NCBI RefSeq assembly: GCF_029784155.1
Contig: NC_073692.1
Location: forward strand, 275,633,413-275,697,412
Direction of reading: 5' to 3'
DNA length: 64,000 bases
From: Uranotaenia lowii
Taxonomy: Eukaryota; Arthropoda; Insecta; Diptera; Culicidae
The notes beneath the pieces were generated by a model. It was given only the letters and a program-made list of their open reading frames with translations, was not told where the DNA came from and made no database searches. Positions 1 to 16,310 of this stretch are shown here, piece after piece (positions within the stretch are counted from its first letter, which is position 1; each line of letters opens with the position of its first letter). A program made the translations under genes and the position numbers.

Positions 1-2908
1 AAGCTTTCCAAACTTCTTTTAATTATGCTAACAAAATTATTATGACTTTGCGATTCCCTCATGGATCCAAATAGATGTTTAAATATTATGAATTGGAACG
101 CTAGATCTTTGCTGGCTAACCAAGATGAATTCATTTTATTTTTGAAAACTCAAAACATACATATTGCTGCCATCACTGAAACTTTTTTAAAGCCAGACAA
201 TAACTTGAAAAGCAATGCTTTTTTTTAAATTTTACGAAATGATCGACTTGATCGACAAGGTGGGGGTGTAGCTATTGTCATCAATAGTCGTCTCAAATTT
301 AGACTTCTTCCTTCTTTCAATACAAAAGTCTTAGAAACAATTGGAATTGAATTAGAAACTTCTATGGGGAAAATTATAATTGTTGCCGCATATTTGCCTT
401 TCCAATGCAGCGGTGAACAAAAAAATTTTTTGAAGGGAGATTTACAAAAACTCACCAGAAATAATTCTAAATTTTTTATTATTGGTGACTTTAATGCAAA
501 ACACCGATCTTGGAATAATATTTCATCTAATTCAAATGGGAATATTTTATTTAACGACTGCTCTGCAGGTTATTATACTGTTGAATATCCTAATGGGCAT
601 ACTTGTTTTTCTTCAATTAGAAATCCCTCCACAATTGATTTGGTTCTAACGGATTTAGGCGAGCCTTGTAGTCAATTAGTTACTCATGCGGACCTCGATT
701 CAGACCACCTTCCAGTAACATTTTCTTTATCCCAAAGTCCCATTGAAAACCCTTTAAAATCAGCTTTTAACTTTCAAAAGGCTAACTGGGAGCGATATAT
801 GACTTTCATTGAACGTAATTTAGATGTAAACGTTCCACTGAATTCAATAGAAGATATTGATTTGGCTGTAGAAAATTTGACAACTTCAATAGTCAATGCT
901 AAAGCCGCTTCAATACCCAAAGTTAAACATAAATTTAATCAACCTTTAATTGATGATGATCTTCAGTTTTTGATACGACTGAAAAACATTCGTCGACGCC
1001 AATATCAACGTACTAGGGATCCTTATTTGAAATTAATTTATTGCGACCTTCAAAAAGAGATCAAACGTCGTTTAAATTTCATTCGTAATGAAAATTTTGC
1101 TAAAGCAGTAGAGAACATAAAACCCTACTCAAAGCCATTTTGGAAATTAACTAAAATTCTGAAAAAGCCCCAGAAGCCAATTCCTACTTTGAAAGATGGG
1201 GATAAACTTCTTTTAACTCATGCAGAAAAAGCTCGAAAATTAGCCCAACAATTTGAGTCTGCTCATGATTTTAATTTAAACGTTGTAAGTCCAATTGATG
1301 CTCAAATTTCCCTTAAATTTGATGATATTCTATCTAAACAAAATGTATTTGAAAGTTCTTGTGAGACAAATATTGATGAACTAAAATTGATTTTCAAAAA
1401 ATTTAAAAATATGAAAGCTCCAGGGGAAGATGGGATTTTCTATATTCTTATTAAAAAGTTGCCTGAAAGCACTTTAAATTTTTTAGTTAAAATCTTCAAT
1501 AAATGTTTTCATTTGGCTTATTTTCCCAATAAATGGAAAAATGCCAAAGTCACTCCAATTTTGAAACCTGGAAAAAGTGCTTCAGAGCCTTCAAGTTATC
1601 GACCAATTAGTTTGCTTCCTTCTTTAAGTAAACTATTTGAGAGAGTTATTTTGAATAGAATGATGATTCACATTAATCAGAATTCTATTTTCCCTGATGA
1701 ACAATTTGGTTTTCGTCATGGACATTCTACTACACATCAACTTTTGAGTGTAACTAATATGATTAACGCTAGCAAATCTGAGGGTTATTCAACTGGTGTT
1801 GCTCTTCTTGATATTGAAAAAGCTTTTGACAGTGTTTGGCACAAAGGTTTAGTAGCTAAATTAGCTCGATTTGATTTTCCTGTATATCTCACCAAAATTA
1901 TTCAAAATTATTTGACTAGCCGAACTTTCCATGTAAGCTATCAAAATTCATGCTCTGAAAGGACACCCATTAGAGCTGGTGTCCCTCAGGGTAGTATACT
2001 TGGGCCAATTTTATACAATATTTTTACTTCTGATCTTCCTGATGTACCAGAAGGAAGAGGTAGAGACTATTTGCTGATGATACTTTGCTTTCAGCCAAAG
2101 GTCGAAATTTACGGGTGGTACGCAGTAGATTGCAACAAAATTTAAATTCCTTTTTGAATTACTTGAAAATGTGGAAAATTTCTCCTAACGCTTCCAAAAC
2201 TCAACTTATTTTATTTCCCCATAAGCCAAGAGCAAATTTTTTAAAACCTAATGAAAATCATTCCATAACTTTTAATGGGGTTTCTTTAGAATGGTCTGAT
2301 AACGTGAAGTACTTGGGACTTACACTTGATCGGAATCTTACTTTTAAAAATCACATTGAAGATATTCAATCAAAATGTAATAAATACACTAAATCTCTTT
2401 ATTCTCTCATCAACAGGAAATCTAAGTTGTGTCTGCGAAATAAGATTCTTATCTACAAACAAGTGTTCCGACCAGCGATAATGTATGCAGTTCCGATTTG
2501 GTCTAGCTGCTGCGCGACGAGGAAGAAGGCCATCCAGAGGATTCAGAACAAGGTTCTGAAAATGATTTTGCGGCTTCCACCTTGGCACAGCACCGAAGAT
2601 CTTCATCGGATTGCAGGCATTGAAACTATCGAAGAGATGGCCAACAAAATACTCTCCAACTTCAGAGGCAAATCGATGCAGTCTTCCATCGCAGAGATTC
2701 GCTCTCTCTACAATTAGTTTAATTTTAGGATAGCTTTAGTTTTTAGTTTTGAGTTTAAAATATTTTTTACACGACAGGATGTTCTCCTTTATAAAAATGC
2801 TTGATTGCGCTCAGCAAATTTAAGTCAAATAAATAAATGTTAGTGATTATTTAACTATAGGGCTCTGAAAGTTCATTATTGAACTGAACACCTAATTTAA
2901 TGTATTAA
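1..2908 (+). mobile_element. Jockey-clade (Juan-like) LINE, 5' part cut by window edge
   Basis: Non-LTR retrotransposon running off the left edge, so any ORF1 lies outside. Visible are an endonuclease plus reverse transcriptase reading frame (61-2717) and about 190 bp of 3' UTR. The order of domains and the wording of the endonuclease start (NWNARSL, then the ITET and GGGVAI boxes) fit the Jockey clade, of which Juan is the mosquito representative; assignment to Juan itself is from memory of the family. The 3' UTR stops abruptly at 2908 where a Helitron begins. A short segment ending in AATAAA plus poly(A) resumes at 10371-10429, so I infer that the element was one unit of about 2.97 kb visible length split by later insertions. 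Confidence 0.85.
61..2717 (+). pseudogene. Jockey-type ORF2 (endonuclease-reverse transcriptase), broken
   Basis: Encodes an apurinic-type endonuclease followed by a reverse transcriptase, the enzymes for target-primed reverse transcription in the nucleus. The ATG at 61 opens the natural frame. The frame is stopped by a TAA at 226-228 directly after a T-run, then continues unbroken from 229 to 2145. Endonuclease boxes GDFNAK and SDHLPV and RT boxes KAFDSVWH and AGVPQGSILGP are visible. A frameshift near 2050-2065 moves the catalytic FADD box (from 2070) into another frame, which runs to the stop at 2715-2717 and holds the thumb region (YLGLTLD). Two lesions, few other changes: a recently dead copy. 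The T-run stop could be a one-substitution or slippage event. Confidence 0.88.
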
Positions 2909-3138
2909 TCTATATATATAAAAATGAATGTTTGTCTGTCTGTCTGTTCCCTATAGACTCGAAAACTACTGAACCGATCATCGTCAAAACTGGCATCTGA
3001 GGGTTTTTGAGGCCGGGGATGGTTTCTGTAATAGTCAAAACTCCATCCGACTTAAGAAAGGAGAGGCTTCCATACAAGATTTGTAATTTTTCGAAACAAA
3101 TTAAAGTCATGACATCCATTTTCTTGAGATTTTTTTTC

Positions 3139-3382
3139 CTTTGGGTGGTTGGTTTTTCGTCTCTATGGTCGAGGCGTCGCAAAAGGAAAGTAACCCAGGC
3201 ATAGCATACTGATCAGTAGGAATATTTTGGCGCGTATTTCTCAACCAAGCATATTTTCTTTGAGGGGTTTGTTTTTCGTCTCCATGGGCGAGCAAACGTC
3301 GTCGCAAGAGGATAGTAACCAAAGCACACTGTTCATTGATTGCTGTAAAATTTAACAATAAGGCGCCTGTTTCTCAAACACG
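3139..3382 (+). repeat. Internal direct duplication in Helitron A
   Basis: Two diverged units of roughly 120 bp, each starting CTTTG(G/A)G, continuing TTTGTTTTTCGTC or similar, then a GGATAGTAACC-type block and TTTCTCAA. Helitron B has the same pair at 8622-8878. Helitron C has a single unit at about 4875-5010, suggesting that the duplication arose in the A/B lineage. Confidence 0.7.
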
Positions 3383-4393
3383 TGGGGGCGATATGCAACC
3401 TAGATGTGTTTTTTCTTGCTTATTAGATTTGTACACAGCACGTGGTAATAAATGACGCTTAGATGTGACACGGATTGGTATTTTATCAATCGAATCAAAA
3501 CCAATTTAAAGATTTGAAAAATACTTCCATATTTAGTTCATGTTAATGTAGGTAGCATTCGAATTTTCATTCAAGGAACATTAGAACATGTTCAAACGTT
3601 CAGCTTTTTCTGTTAAAAAAAATTAAAAATTATGTTTTCTTCTAGAAATTGTTACTTCGGCCCAAATACACAACTGAAACGAATTTAGAAATGAAGGTGG
3701 GAGCTTTTTATTTGAAATAATTCTGAAATAACCATCGTACTTTTTGCTTACACACCAATTCAAGTGCGTACTTAACATGAAAAGTGTTTTTGTGTTACAT
3801 AGCTGCATATAAGAGACTTTTGATCCGCTTCGTTTTTGAAAAGCGAGACTTTAGAACTGATATTCAACTGGAAGCAAAATTTTTAAGAGAAATTTTTAGT
3901 ATACCCTTAAAATGTTAAAAACAATATTCCCTTCTGTCAACTTACACGGTGGGGCAAGGGCAAAGGTCGAACTTTTAAGAAATTCATCTTCAAAATGATT
4001 CAATATGTTGGATAGATCAGAATGGGTATTCCGAATGTTGAAACTGAAGCGGTTATTGAAAATTCTTAAATGTCTTTGTAAATGAAGGTCATTCCCTTTG
4101 AACAGCATTCGTTAAAAGTGGAGTTACAAACATAAATTTATATTACAGGAATACTGCAGATATATCAGTGAAACTTGATAGAACAAAAAGCAGGAATTCG
4201 TATTAAATCCATTTTAAAGCCATTACTCTGACGCATCTGTAAATAAGCTTTGCAATGACACTTGCCTCAATATACGGGACAAATGTAAACTTAGAAATTT
4301 GTTTTTGCCAACATTTTTGAATATTTGACTTTCAAAGAGAAAATTAAAAAAAAAACGCTGAAAACTCATTTAGTGATGCAACTGATATTTTTT

Positions 4394-7888
<3,495 letters not shown>

Positions 7889-8391
7889 TATATATATATA
7901 TATATATTTTACCGTAGTAAATTTATTTAAAAAAAAAGAAATTTGCACTGTATTTAATACATAACTAATTTAATATATTTTTCATTACCATGATAAGTGC
8001 TGTTTGGGTATCGAGCCGGTTTAATTTGCCTACCTTCTTCAAGCAGTGGGGGACAAGATTGAAAAAGATGAGAGAGCTCCCATGTAAATTTAAGATAAAG
8101 AGCTTTTCAAAGAAGGAACCATATTTAAAAAGGTTTTTTTTTGGGTACAGAGTACAAATTTCAGATCTTGAAAAACGAGTTTAGAGTTCAAGTTTCAGTA
8201 AATAATATATACCATCTTTGAATTGCAATTCAGAACTGCAGCTGCAGCTCTCATTTCAAAGTTGTTGGTTCTGAAGTATTATGAGGTTTGATTTAAAAAA
8301 ATGCTCTCTAAAATCTAAATTTGAATAAATTTTTACAAATTACATTTATTTCCGGGGCGGAAGGTGTAGCAAAGCACAACGGGTCAGCTAG

Positions 8392-10370
8392 TCTATATAT
8401 ATAAAAATGAATGTTTGTCTGTCTGTCTGTTCCCTATAGACTCGAAAACTACTGAACCGATCATCGTCAAAACTGGCATCTGAGGGTTTTTGAGGCCGGG
8501 GATGGTTTCTGTAATAGTCAAAACTCCATCCGACTTAAGGGAGGGGGGGCTTCCATACAAAATTTGTAGTTTTTCGAAACAAATTAAAGTCATGACATCC
8601 ATTTTCTTGAGTTTTTTTTTCCTTTGGGGGGTTTGTTTTTCGTCGCTATGGTCGAGGCGTCGCGGGCCAACGTCGCAAAAGGATAGTAACCCAGGCATAG
8701 CATACTGATCAGTAGGAATATTTTGGCGCGTATTTCTCAACCAAGCATATTTTCTTTGAGGGGTTTGTTTTTCGTCTCCATGGGCGAGCAAACGTCGTCG
8801 CAAGAGGATAGTAACCAAAGCACACTGTTCATTGATTGCTGGAAAATTTAACTATAAGGCGCCTGTTTCTCAAACACGTGGGGGCGATATGCAACCTAGA
8901 TGTGTTTTTTTACTTTCCTATTTGATTTGTATACAGCCCGTCATTATAAATGACGCCTAGATGTGACACGGATTGATATTTTATCAATCAAATCAAAACC
9001 AATTGAAAGATTTGCAAAAATACTTCCATATTTAGTTCATGTTAATGTAGGTAGCATTCGATTATTCATTCAAGGAACATTAGAACATGTTCAAACGTTC
9101 AACTTTTTCTGTTAAAAAAAATTAAAAATTATGTTTTCTTCTAGAAATTGTTACTTTGGCCCAAATACACAACTTAAACGAATTTAGAAATGAAAATGGG
9201 AACTTTTTATTTTAAATAATTCTGAAAAAACCATCGTACTTTTTGCTTACATACCATTTTAAGTACGTACTTAACATGAAAAGTGTTTTTGTGTTACATG
9301 GCTGCATAAAAGGGACTTTTGATCCGCTTCGTTTTTGAAAAGCGAGACTTTAGAACTGATATTCAACTGGACGCTAAATTTTGAGTATAGGTACCCTTAA
9401 AGTGTTAAAAACAATATTCCCTTCTGTCAACTTACACGGTGGGGCAAGGGCAAACGTCGAACTTTTAAGAAATTCTTCTTCAAAATGATTCAATATGTTG
9501 GAAAGACCAGAAGGGGTATTCCGAATGTTGAAACTGAACCGGATTTTAAAAAATTCTTAAATGTCTTTGTAAATGAAAGTCATTCCCTTTGAACAGTATT
9601 CGTTAAAAGTGGAGTAACAAACATAAATTTATATTGCAGGAATACTGCAGATATATCAGTGAAACTTGATAGAACAAAAAACAGGAATTCGTATTAAATC
9701 CATTTTAAAGCCATTACTCTGACGCATCGTACATAAGATTTGCATTGACACTTGCCCCAATATACGGGACAAATGTAAACTTAGAAATTTGTTTTTGCCA
9801 ACATTTTTCAATATTTGACTTTCAAAGAGAAAATAAAAAAAACGCTGAGAACTTATTTAGTGATGCAACTGATATTTTTTTAAATATTTATATGTTTACC
9901 GTAGTAAATTTATTTAAAGAAAAGAAATTGGCACTGTATTTAATACATAACTAATTTAATATATTTTTCATAACCATGATAAGTGCTGTTTGGGTATCGA
10001 GCCTGTTAAATTTGCCTACCTTCTTCAAGCAGTGGGGGACAAAATTGAAAAAGATAATAGAGCTCCCATGTAAATTTAAGATAAAGAGCTTTTCAAAGAA
10101 GGGACCATATTTAAAAAGGTTTTTTTGGGTACAGAGTACAAATTTCAGATCTTGAAAAACGAGTTTAGAGATCAAGTTTCAGTAAATAATATATATCATC
10201 TTTGAATTGCAATTCAGAACTGCAGCTGCAGCTCTCATTTCAAAGTTGTTGGTTCTGAAGTATGATGAGGTTTGATTTAGAAAAATGCTCTCTAAAATCT
10301 AAATTCGAATAAATTTTTCCAAATTACATTTATTTTCGGAAGGTGTAGCAAAGCACAACGGGTCAGCTAG
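8392..10370 (+). mobile_element. Non-autonomous Helitron B, joined head-to-tail to A
   Basis: Second copy of the same family as A, 1979 bp, with the same 5' start (TCTATATATATAAAAATG) and the same 3' end (GGGTCAGCTAG, then T at 10371). It starts at the very next base after the CTAG of Helitron A with nothing between. It differs from A by scattered substitutions and small indels (for example extra GGGCCAACGTCG-type bases near 8665), so it is not a very recent duplicate. It has no AT expansion and no inner insertion at 9885-9900, so it serves as the uninterrupted reference for A. No coding capacity was recognised. Confidence 0.83.
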
Positions 10371-10429
10371 TGTAATATAAATGTAATGATGAATTGGTAC
10401 GAATAAAGATATATTTAAAAAAAAAAAAA
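10371..10429 (+). other. Probable detached 3' tail of the Jockey-like LINE
   Basis: Short segment after the Helitron pair containing GAATAAAGATATATTT followed by 13 A residues. AATAAA plus poly(A) is what a LINE 3' end should look like, and the LINE at 1-2908 lacks one at its Helitron-side edge. I infer that the two pieces were contiguous at 2908/10371. Confidence 0.6.
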
Positions 10430-13227
10430 GGGTTTTCTACAGCAGGCTTTGAACTTCCTTTTTTCGTCATTCAACATTTGACTGACGATAAAATACTTTA
10501 ACGCAGTTTCCAGTCTTGAACTTCAAACTTTCAAATTATTTTATTTATTATTCCTGACTTTTGTTCGGCTTTAAACTTTTAACTTAGATTCTTTTTACCC
10601 CATTCCAATTTCGGACTTAAAATTTTGACACATTTTTTATTCATTCTTCTTCGACGTATTAAGTCCAACTTTAGATGTTAAACTAAACTGAATAATTTTG
10701 ACATGAAACTTTCTATTTTCAGTTTTTATAAATACAAAGTTCATTTTTCATATTTGCTTTTCCATCCTAATTTTTAAAATCGATTTTTAAACTTGGATTT
10801 CAGGTTGTAAATGCTCGATTTATGACTTGACTTATGATTTTGAAAGTTTTATTTCTATATCATACAATCAATTCACTTTCTGTAATGATACAAAGCTTTG
10901 CAAAATACAGTCAATTTGGGTCAAAACTCCTCCGGATGTTTGATCATCGAAGCCATGAGTATCTTTATTAAAACGTCATACATTTCACATCTCATTGCTA
11001 TTCATCCGCTCAACCGACAGCGTGCAATCATCGGTTCGGTCGATCGTTCATTCATAACCCTTCCAGCTCTTGAAAGAGTAATTTATGCTGGGAAAATATC
11101 ACAACTGTATGAATTGACATCCCATCTCAAAGCAAAAAAAAAAAAAAAAAACAGAATGACCTTTTCATTCGAAGCTAAATCCGGGGAACGGCGAAAAATA
11201 AAATTGGGAAACAACAACAAACCCGCTCCCAGATGTGAGTTTCATGTCGACTCGAGAGTCAATTAGTTTGCGCAGTGGATGAGCAATTTCCATTGCAAAG
11301 CTCCCAGTGGATTTTCCCGGTGCCGAAGGAAAGTTTGAAATTGTCAAGTGATCTCCAGTTGTATTCTAGCTAGAATTTCTACCTTTCGTTTCATTCCATT
11401 TCGCAATAATTCTACCAGATGAGAAACAAACTGCCTTGAAGCGGGAAAGCAGAAAAAAGCAACTTACAAAGGGTTGTGCCGCCCTTTTACGGGTTATTTT
11501 TTTGTAACTCCTTCAAACTGTTAGAAAACCGCAACGAGAGCTCCGAGGGCCAAAAAAGGGCTACAAATTTCACCTAATGAATAATGCGACAGTTGTTTGT
11601 ACTAATGCCGCCATTTAGTTGTACACATTAGCCGCCATATCGATTGCAGCGATCTTGTGAGCATCAATTCAGTTACACAGACCCATTCAAGCAATCATGC
11701 CGCGCGCTCGCCGGTCGGTTGATGATAAGCCGTAGAAAAAGAAAACGGAACAAACAAGAAAAAAAATAAAGAGCTGTACCGTAATTGACAGACGGGCAAG
11801 GTACTTGAGATGGCATGAGTTATGAACAATTTCTTAATAAATTCATGAGTGTAGTTCCCACCGAAATCGGTGCGCGTCCGGTTTCTCGAAATTAGGGCAA
11901 ATGTTTGTTATTACCCATTAGTGGAGATTTTCTCACTCACATCCAAACTGCGTGATGGAAGAAAGATTGAGAAATTTTTTATGTAAATGACGTTCTGCCG
12001 TACATTCATTCATTTCCTGCAACTTGACGTTGCGTACAATGTTTCTTAAAAAGTAGAATAGTTTCTAAAGTGGTTTAATCTTAATATTTTCTTAGTTTAG
12101 AAGTGATATTTGCAAAAAATATACTTGAACACTGAATGACCTATGGGTGACCTATTTTTTTCTATGACTTTTATTGCCTATTGCCTATTCAACATAAAAT
12201 ACTATTTGATTATTAATTTTTAAATTCTTCAACAGAAATAGTGTTTCGTGTTAAATGAATACTTTTAAAAATACGACCTCAAATCTTCAAATGATGATTA
12301 GGATTTGTATAAAGAATCCATTAGTAACGAAATAGGAAACTTATTTCATCGATGGTTGTAATTTTAAAATTTTGCATCAAAATCAGGTGAACTTAGCTTA
12401 AAATTGCCGGAAATTCATTCGCACGTATCCGTGCCAGGCAAATCCAGGCTATTTTATTCAAAACCAAGCATAATTCGGGTTTTTTATTTCCAAATTTTTC
12501 AGACCAAAATTTGGACAACATCGGGTAAAAATTTGACAAAAATCTAGGAATTATCTAACAAAACCCAAGAAGAAATACATTTTTTGATAAAAAAAAAATT
12601 ATTGTAGAAGCTCAGAAAAGTAAATTTTAAAGATTAGTAAAAACCTCTGAAGGTTTTAAACCTTTTTTATACACTTTCAAAAATAATGGAAAAGAAAAGT
12701 TGTTTTCAGTAAATGACCTCGAAAACATTATGCAGTGTTATGAACCAACAAATACTGAATGTATGTTCTATTGAATTTAATTTTGATAATTCTAAATTAA
12801 TCAAAACTTTTAGTCTTGGCTTAAAAAATCTAACCAGCATTGCTTTTAATACCTTGTTTTTAACTTTTCGAAAACTCATTACATCTCATGTAATAATTAA
12901 AGTTTTATGCCATCCTCTATAGCTCCTTCAAGACTTTTTCCTTTGCCTACTTTATAATCCAAAGCGTATTCTATGCTTTAGCACAACTACTTTAAAGCGT
13001 CTTTAAAGCTTATTCTTTAAGCTATAATTAAACATCCAACAGAATACTTTTATTCGACTTTAGAGACATAGCTTTAAGAAACCCTTCAGAGCTCTCTTAA
13101 GACTACCCACAGCTCTTTTTAAACAACGTCATGGAATCTGAAAGGAATTTTATTGTGGGAGCTTTTTGTTCCGCATTCTGAGCATTTCAATCATTTAAAA
13201 AAAAATTTAATTGATTATATCTTAGCA
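10430..13227. other. Unassigned DNA, no gene seen
   Basis: No convincing coding region. 10430-10900 is AT-rich. About 11380-11970 is more GC-rich and less repetitive (CCGCCATT, ACCCATTAGTGG and CGCGCGCTCGCCGG-type words), which could be single-copy or regulatory host DNA; this is an impression only. 12900-13140 has clustered CTTTAAAG/GCTTTAAG words, perhaps a decayed MITE. The open frame at 10898-11266 crosses an A17 run and is probably spurious. Confidence 0.5.
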
Positions 13228-15272
13228 CTAGCTTACCCGGCGTGTTTTGCTACACCTTGACAAAATAAATGAAGTTTGCTTTAATTATCTAATTTTTTTT
13301 CAATATTCTGTGTTTTTTTTTCTTTCACACTCTCTCACACCAAGAGCCTACTAGGTTGAAGGAATCAACTGAATCAAAACGAGCGTGGTTGAATTGAAAT
13401 GAATCTTTCGATTGCTTTGATTCAGTATTTTTTTTTTAGTTTTTTAAAGGTATTATCGTAAATACATTTCAGCATCAATCGGAAACAACTATTTTAAAAA
13501 GAGAACTGAAACTGCCCGCATAGCAAAAAACTCTGCCTCAAAAAATCAAAACGATAATCGAACCTCTACAGAAAAAGTTATTGTTTATAGAAACATTAGC
13601 TATTAAGTAAAACTATTCAAATAAAATAAATAAATTTTGAATAAAACTATTCAAACCAAACCTTCACGTTTGAATAAAAAGTTACGATATTGGTTAGGCT
13701 TAACTTACTGTTTGGACTATTAACGTGTTGTAAGTGTTTTAACAGTTTTTAACAGTTACATAACCTAACGACATATTAAAAATACAGTCAATTTGTAATT
13801 CACGATTGAAACAATGTATTTTACAATTTCAATTATCGTTTGCTTAACTTTTTTTTACACTTCATCAAATCTTCGATTGACTTTTTCTGAAATCGTTCGG
13901 ATATAATCCTAATTTATGCGGGTGGCATTTAGAATTTCACTACCAAGATTATTTCATCTTGCTTAATGTAACTTGATCTTTAAATTTGATTTTAAGATCT
14001 AAAATTTTATCATTGTGTTTGAAAGTTTCATTAGTTTTCTAATATAATTTTATTTAAAGATCCTAAATTTTTTATTTTGTGTTTGAAAGTTTTATTAGTT
14101 TTCTAATATTGCCAAAATGAATATTTTATTGTTATGGATTTTTTACCATCTATTCATCCAAATTGGGGAGGGCTCACAACTTCCATAAAAATATTGTTGG
14201 TATCCAAAGAACGTCACTTACTGCCTGTGTTTGTTAATAATTTGAAAAAAAAACCTGTTTCCTTTCCTACTCCGCCTTGAAAAAAAAAAACGGAGAGTCT
14301 AAGTTAATTAATGCTAAAAATGTCTTTTCTTTTTCCCAAACACCACCCCATTTTAAATTTGATGCCATTTGCTTGATTTTTTTTAAAGTTATGCCAAAAC
14401 AATTGTATTAGGGCTGCTCCCACAATCCTTCTCATTGGAGGAAGGGTGGTGCCTCAAATAAAAATAGAACCTTTCATCGTGCACTAATCCATTTCTTTGT
14501 GAAATTTGATTCCATTTCTTAGATAAGTTTTCGAGTTATTGCATCATTGCTTGCTATATTCCCAATAGAAGAATGCAGGGGTTTCAAGTATCTAATGTTA
14601 TAACTATTTCGCGTATCGAAAAATTCACATGTTTCCCGATTGTATCGTCGATATTGCCAATTTTTTTCTTGAAAATTGGGTGGGCGACTGGGATAGCATT
14701 TCATCTAAAGTGATCGATGCGCTTTTGGAATCGATATTGCGTACTGCTGGAAAAATTATCCAACAAACGAAATCGAGTGTCCAGTCAGTATGGTCAGTTG
14801 TGGTACCATATGTAAATGGACCCCGTTTTTCAAATACCCTTCCATGAAAAATATGGATCCATTTGCTCCAATTGCTCTCGAGATAAGCAATAATAATCGT
14901 ACGGGAGCTTCACTTCCCGCTATCTATCATTCCAATGAAGAAGGGAGGGGTCACCACTTATCATAGAAATATTTATCGTACTCGAATACCATCCCCTCTC
15001 CCTCGTCCTATCACTCCACTGGAAAGAGAAAGGGGTACCAAAAATTCAGGGTAACATTTATCGTACCTCTATACCTTCTCATGCCAATTTTTGTTCAATT
15101 TGCTCAATTTGTTCTTCAGTTATACAAAAACTGTATGGAAGCCCCCCTCCCCCTCTCCTCTTTCCCAATTGAGATGAGGGAGGGTCTCAAATAATCATTA
15201 AAACGTTTAACGTACCCAAATACCCTCCCATGCCAAATTTGGTTTCATTTGCTTAATCAGTTTTCGAGACTT
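13228..15272 (-). mobile_element. Helitron D (minus strand), 5' end truncated
   Basis: The minus-strand 3' terminus is clear: CTAG at 13228-13231 preceded by A, then the complement of a GTGT/ACAC hairpin segment and GGGTAAGCTAG. Inside are several copies of wording typical of these short insect Helitrons: 'CATGCCAA.TTTGGTT(T)CATTTGCT..AT.AGTTTTCGAG' near 14355-14535, 14840-14885, 15080-15120 and 15230-15270. No terminal TC...GTCTGTCTG start was found on the far side. The block ends about 15272 within TTTTCGAGAC, so it is probably 5'-truncated. Non-coding. Confidence 0.65.
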
Positions 15273-15901
15273 TTCTTTGGGGGACCCCTGACTTGAATCT
15301 CAGCTTCGTTTGACGTTTCTCTAAATGGAATACACGCTCATGATGGATTTATCCATTTTTGAGTAAGAGAAGTTAGTCGCAATAAATAAGAACATTCCGA
15401 TTTGTTGCTTGGCAAAAGGTATTCATGCAACTATTTGTTTTGTTTTCTTATGACTATGAGGATGGTCAAATATCTTTAAATAACAAGTAGGTATTGTTAT
15501 CAACGTTAGACTGTTTTGGAATATCATTTCGTCGTTAAAAGACTGGTCTCCAAGCTAAGTAATAAGAATTCATATTTTCACCGTTATTAGAAGATTTATA
15601 AGATTTATCTCAGTCAGTGTCAGTATTTGCTTATTTATGTTTGATGTTTGTGGAAACTAGCTAACTGGACCAGTTTTATTTTTTGTTTTCCATAGCACGC
15701 ACACTAACTTGAAAAGAGGCCTTAGTCCTACTGAACTTCAAAACAAGATCTAAATAACCTGATTTCGAAAAAGAATTACGAATAAATATTATTCAATCAA
15801 GAACAAATTAATTGTCTCATACATTTATTCCTATCGAATCACAAAAAAAAAACGTTTATTCAAAGTTAAGGCTTTTATTCGATACCTATGCACTCATGTA
15901 A
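15273..15901. other. Unassigned AT-rich DNA
   Basis: No reading frame, RNA or repeat structure that I can support. Confidence 0.5.
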
Positions 15902-16310
15902 AAGGTTTCCAGATTACTTGGTTTTATCCGTTATTGCCCGGATATTTAAAATAAAATTTGGGAACAGCCTGGTGGCCTGAATTTCATCAAACAAAAGGTA
16001 GGATTATGCTCGGATTTATTCACTTTATTAGGAAAATCAAACAAAAAATACAAATTGTGTTGTTATTTTTTTAATTTATGCCTTCAATGAGCATTTTTTT
16101 AACAAGTTTTATAAAAATATCAATCAGGATTTTTTTTCGGAAATCTTAATTGCGACTTAAAATCTTTCGATGAGTTTTAGATAACATTTTTTTTTTAATT
16201 TTTTTTCTTGAATTTTGTTTAATTATTTCATAATTTCGACAAAATTTGCCCGGATTTTTTATTGTCAATTTTGAAATCGGATACGTGTTGAAAAAAAATC
16301 TGGCAATATC
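15902..16310. mobile_element. Degenerate copy of the AAGGTTGCCAGA-ended TIR element
   Basis: Starts AAGGTTTCCAGATTACTTGG and ends AAAAAATCTGGCAATATC, decayed versions of the AAGGTTGCCAGA...TCTGGCAACCTT ends of the element at 27242. The interior also agrees: TTTTATCCG, GCCCGGATATTTAAAATAAAATTTGG, AAATCAAACAAAAA and GACAAAATTTGCCCGGAT. It is about 410 bp, similar to the other copy once its nested mini-Helitron is removed. No target duplication seen. Confidence 0.65.

Noticed and set aside
2910..3358. Open frames in Helitron A (and 8393-8818 in Helitron B) with repeated DEKQTPQRK-like text
   Set aside because: The apparent protein repeat comes from the duplicated DNA module. Frames differ between copies and overlap the non-coding Helitron 5' terminus.
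10898..11266. 122-codon plus-strand frame
   Set aside because: Crosses a 17-base A-run (poly-lysine) and has no domain.
12400..12580. Third copy of the AAGGTTGCC TIR element
   Set aside because: Only scattered words (TTGCCGGAAATTC, GCCAGGCAAATCC, TCGGGT) resemble it; no termini found.
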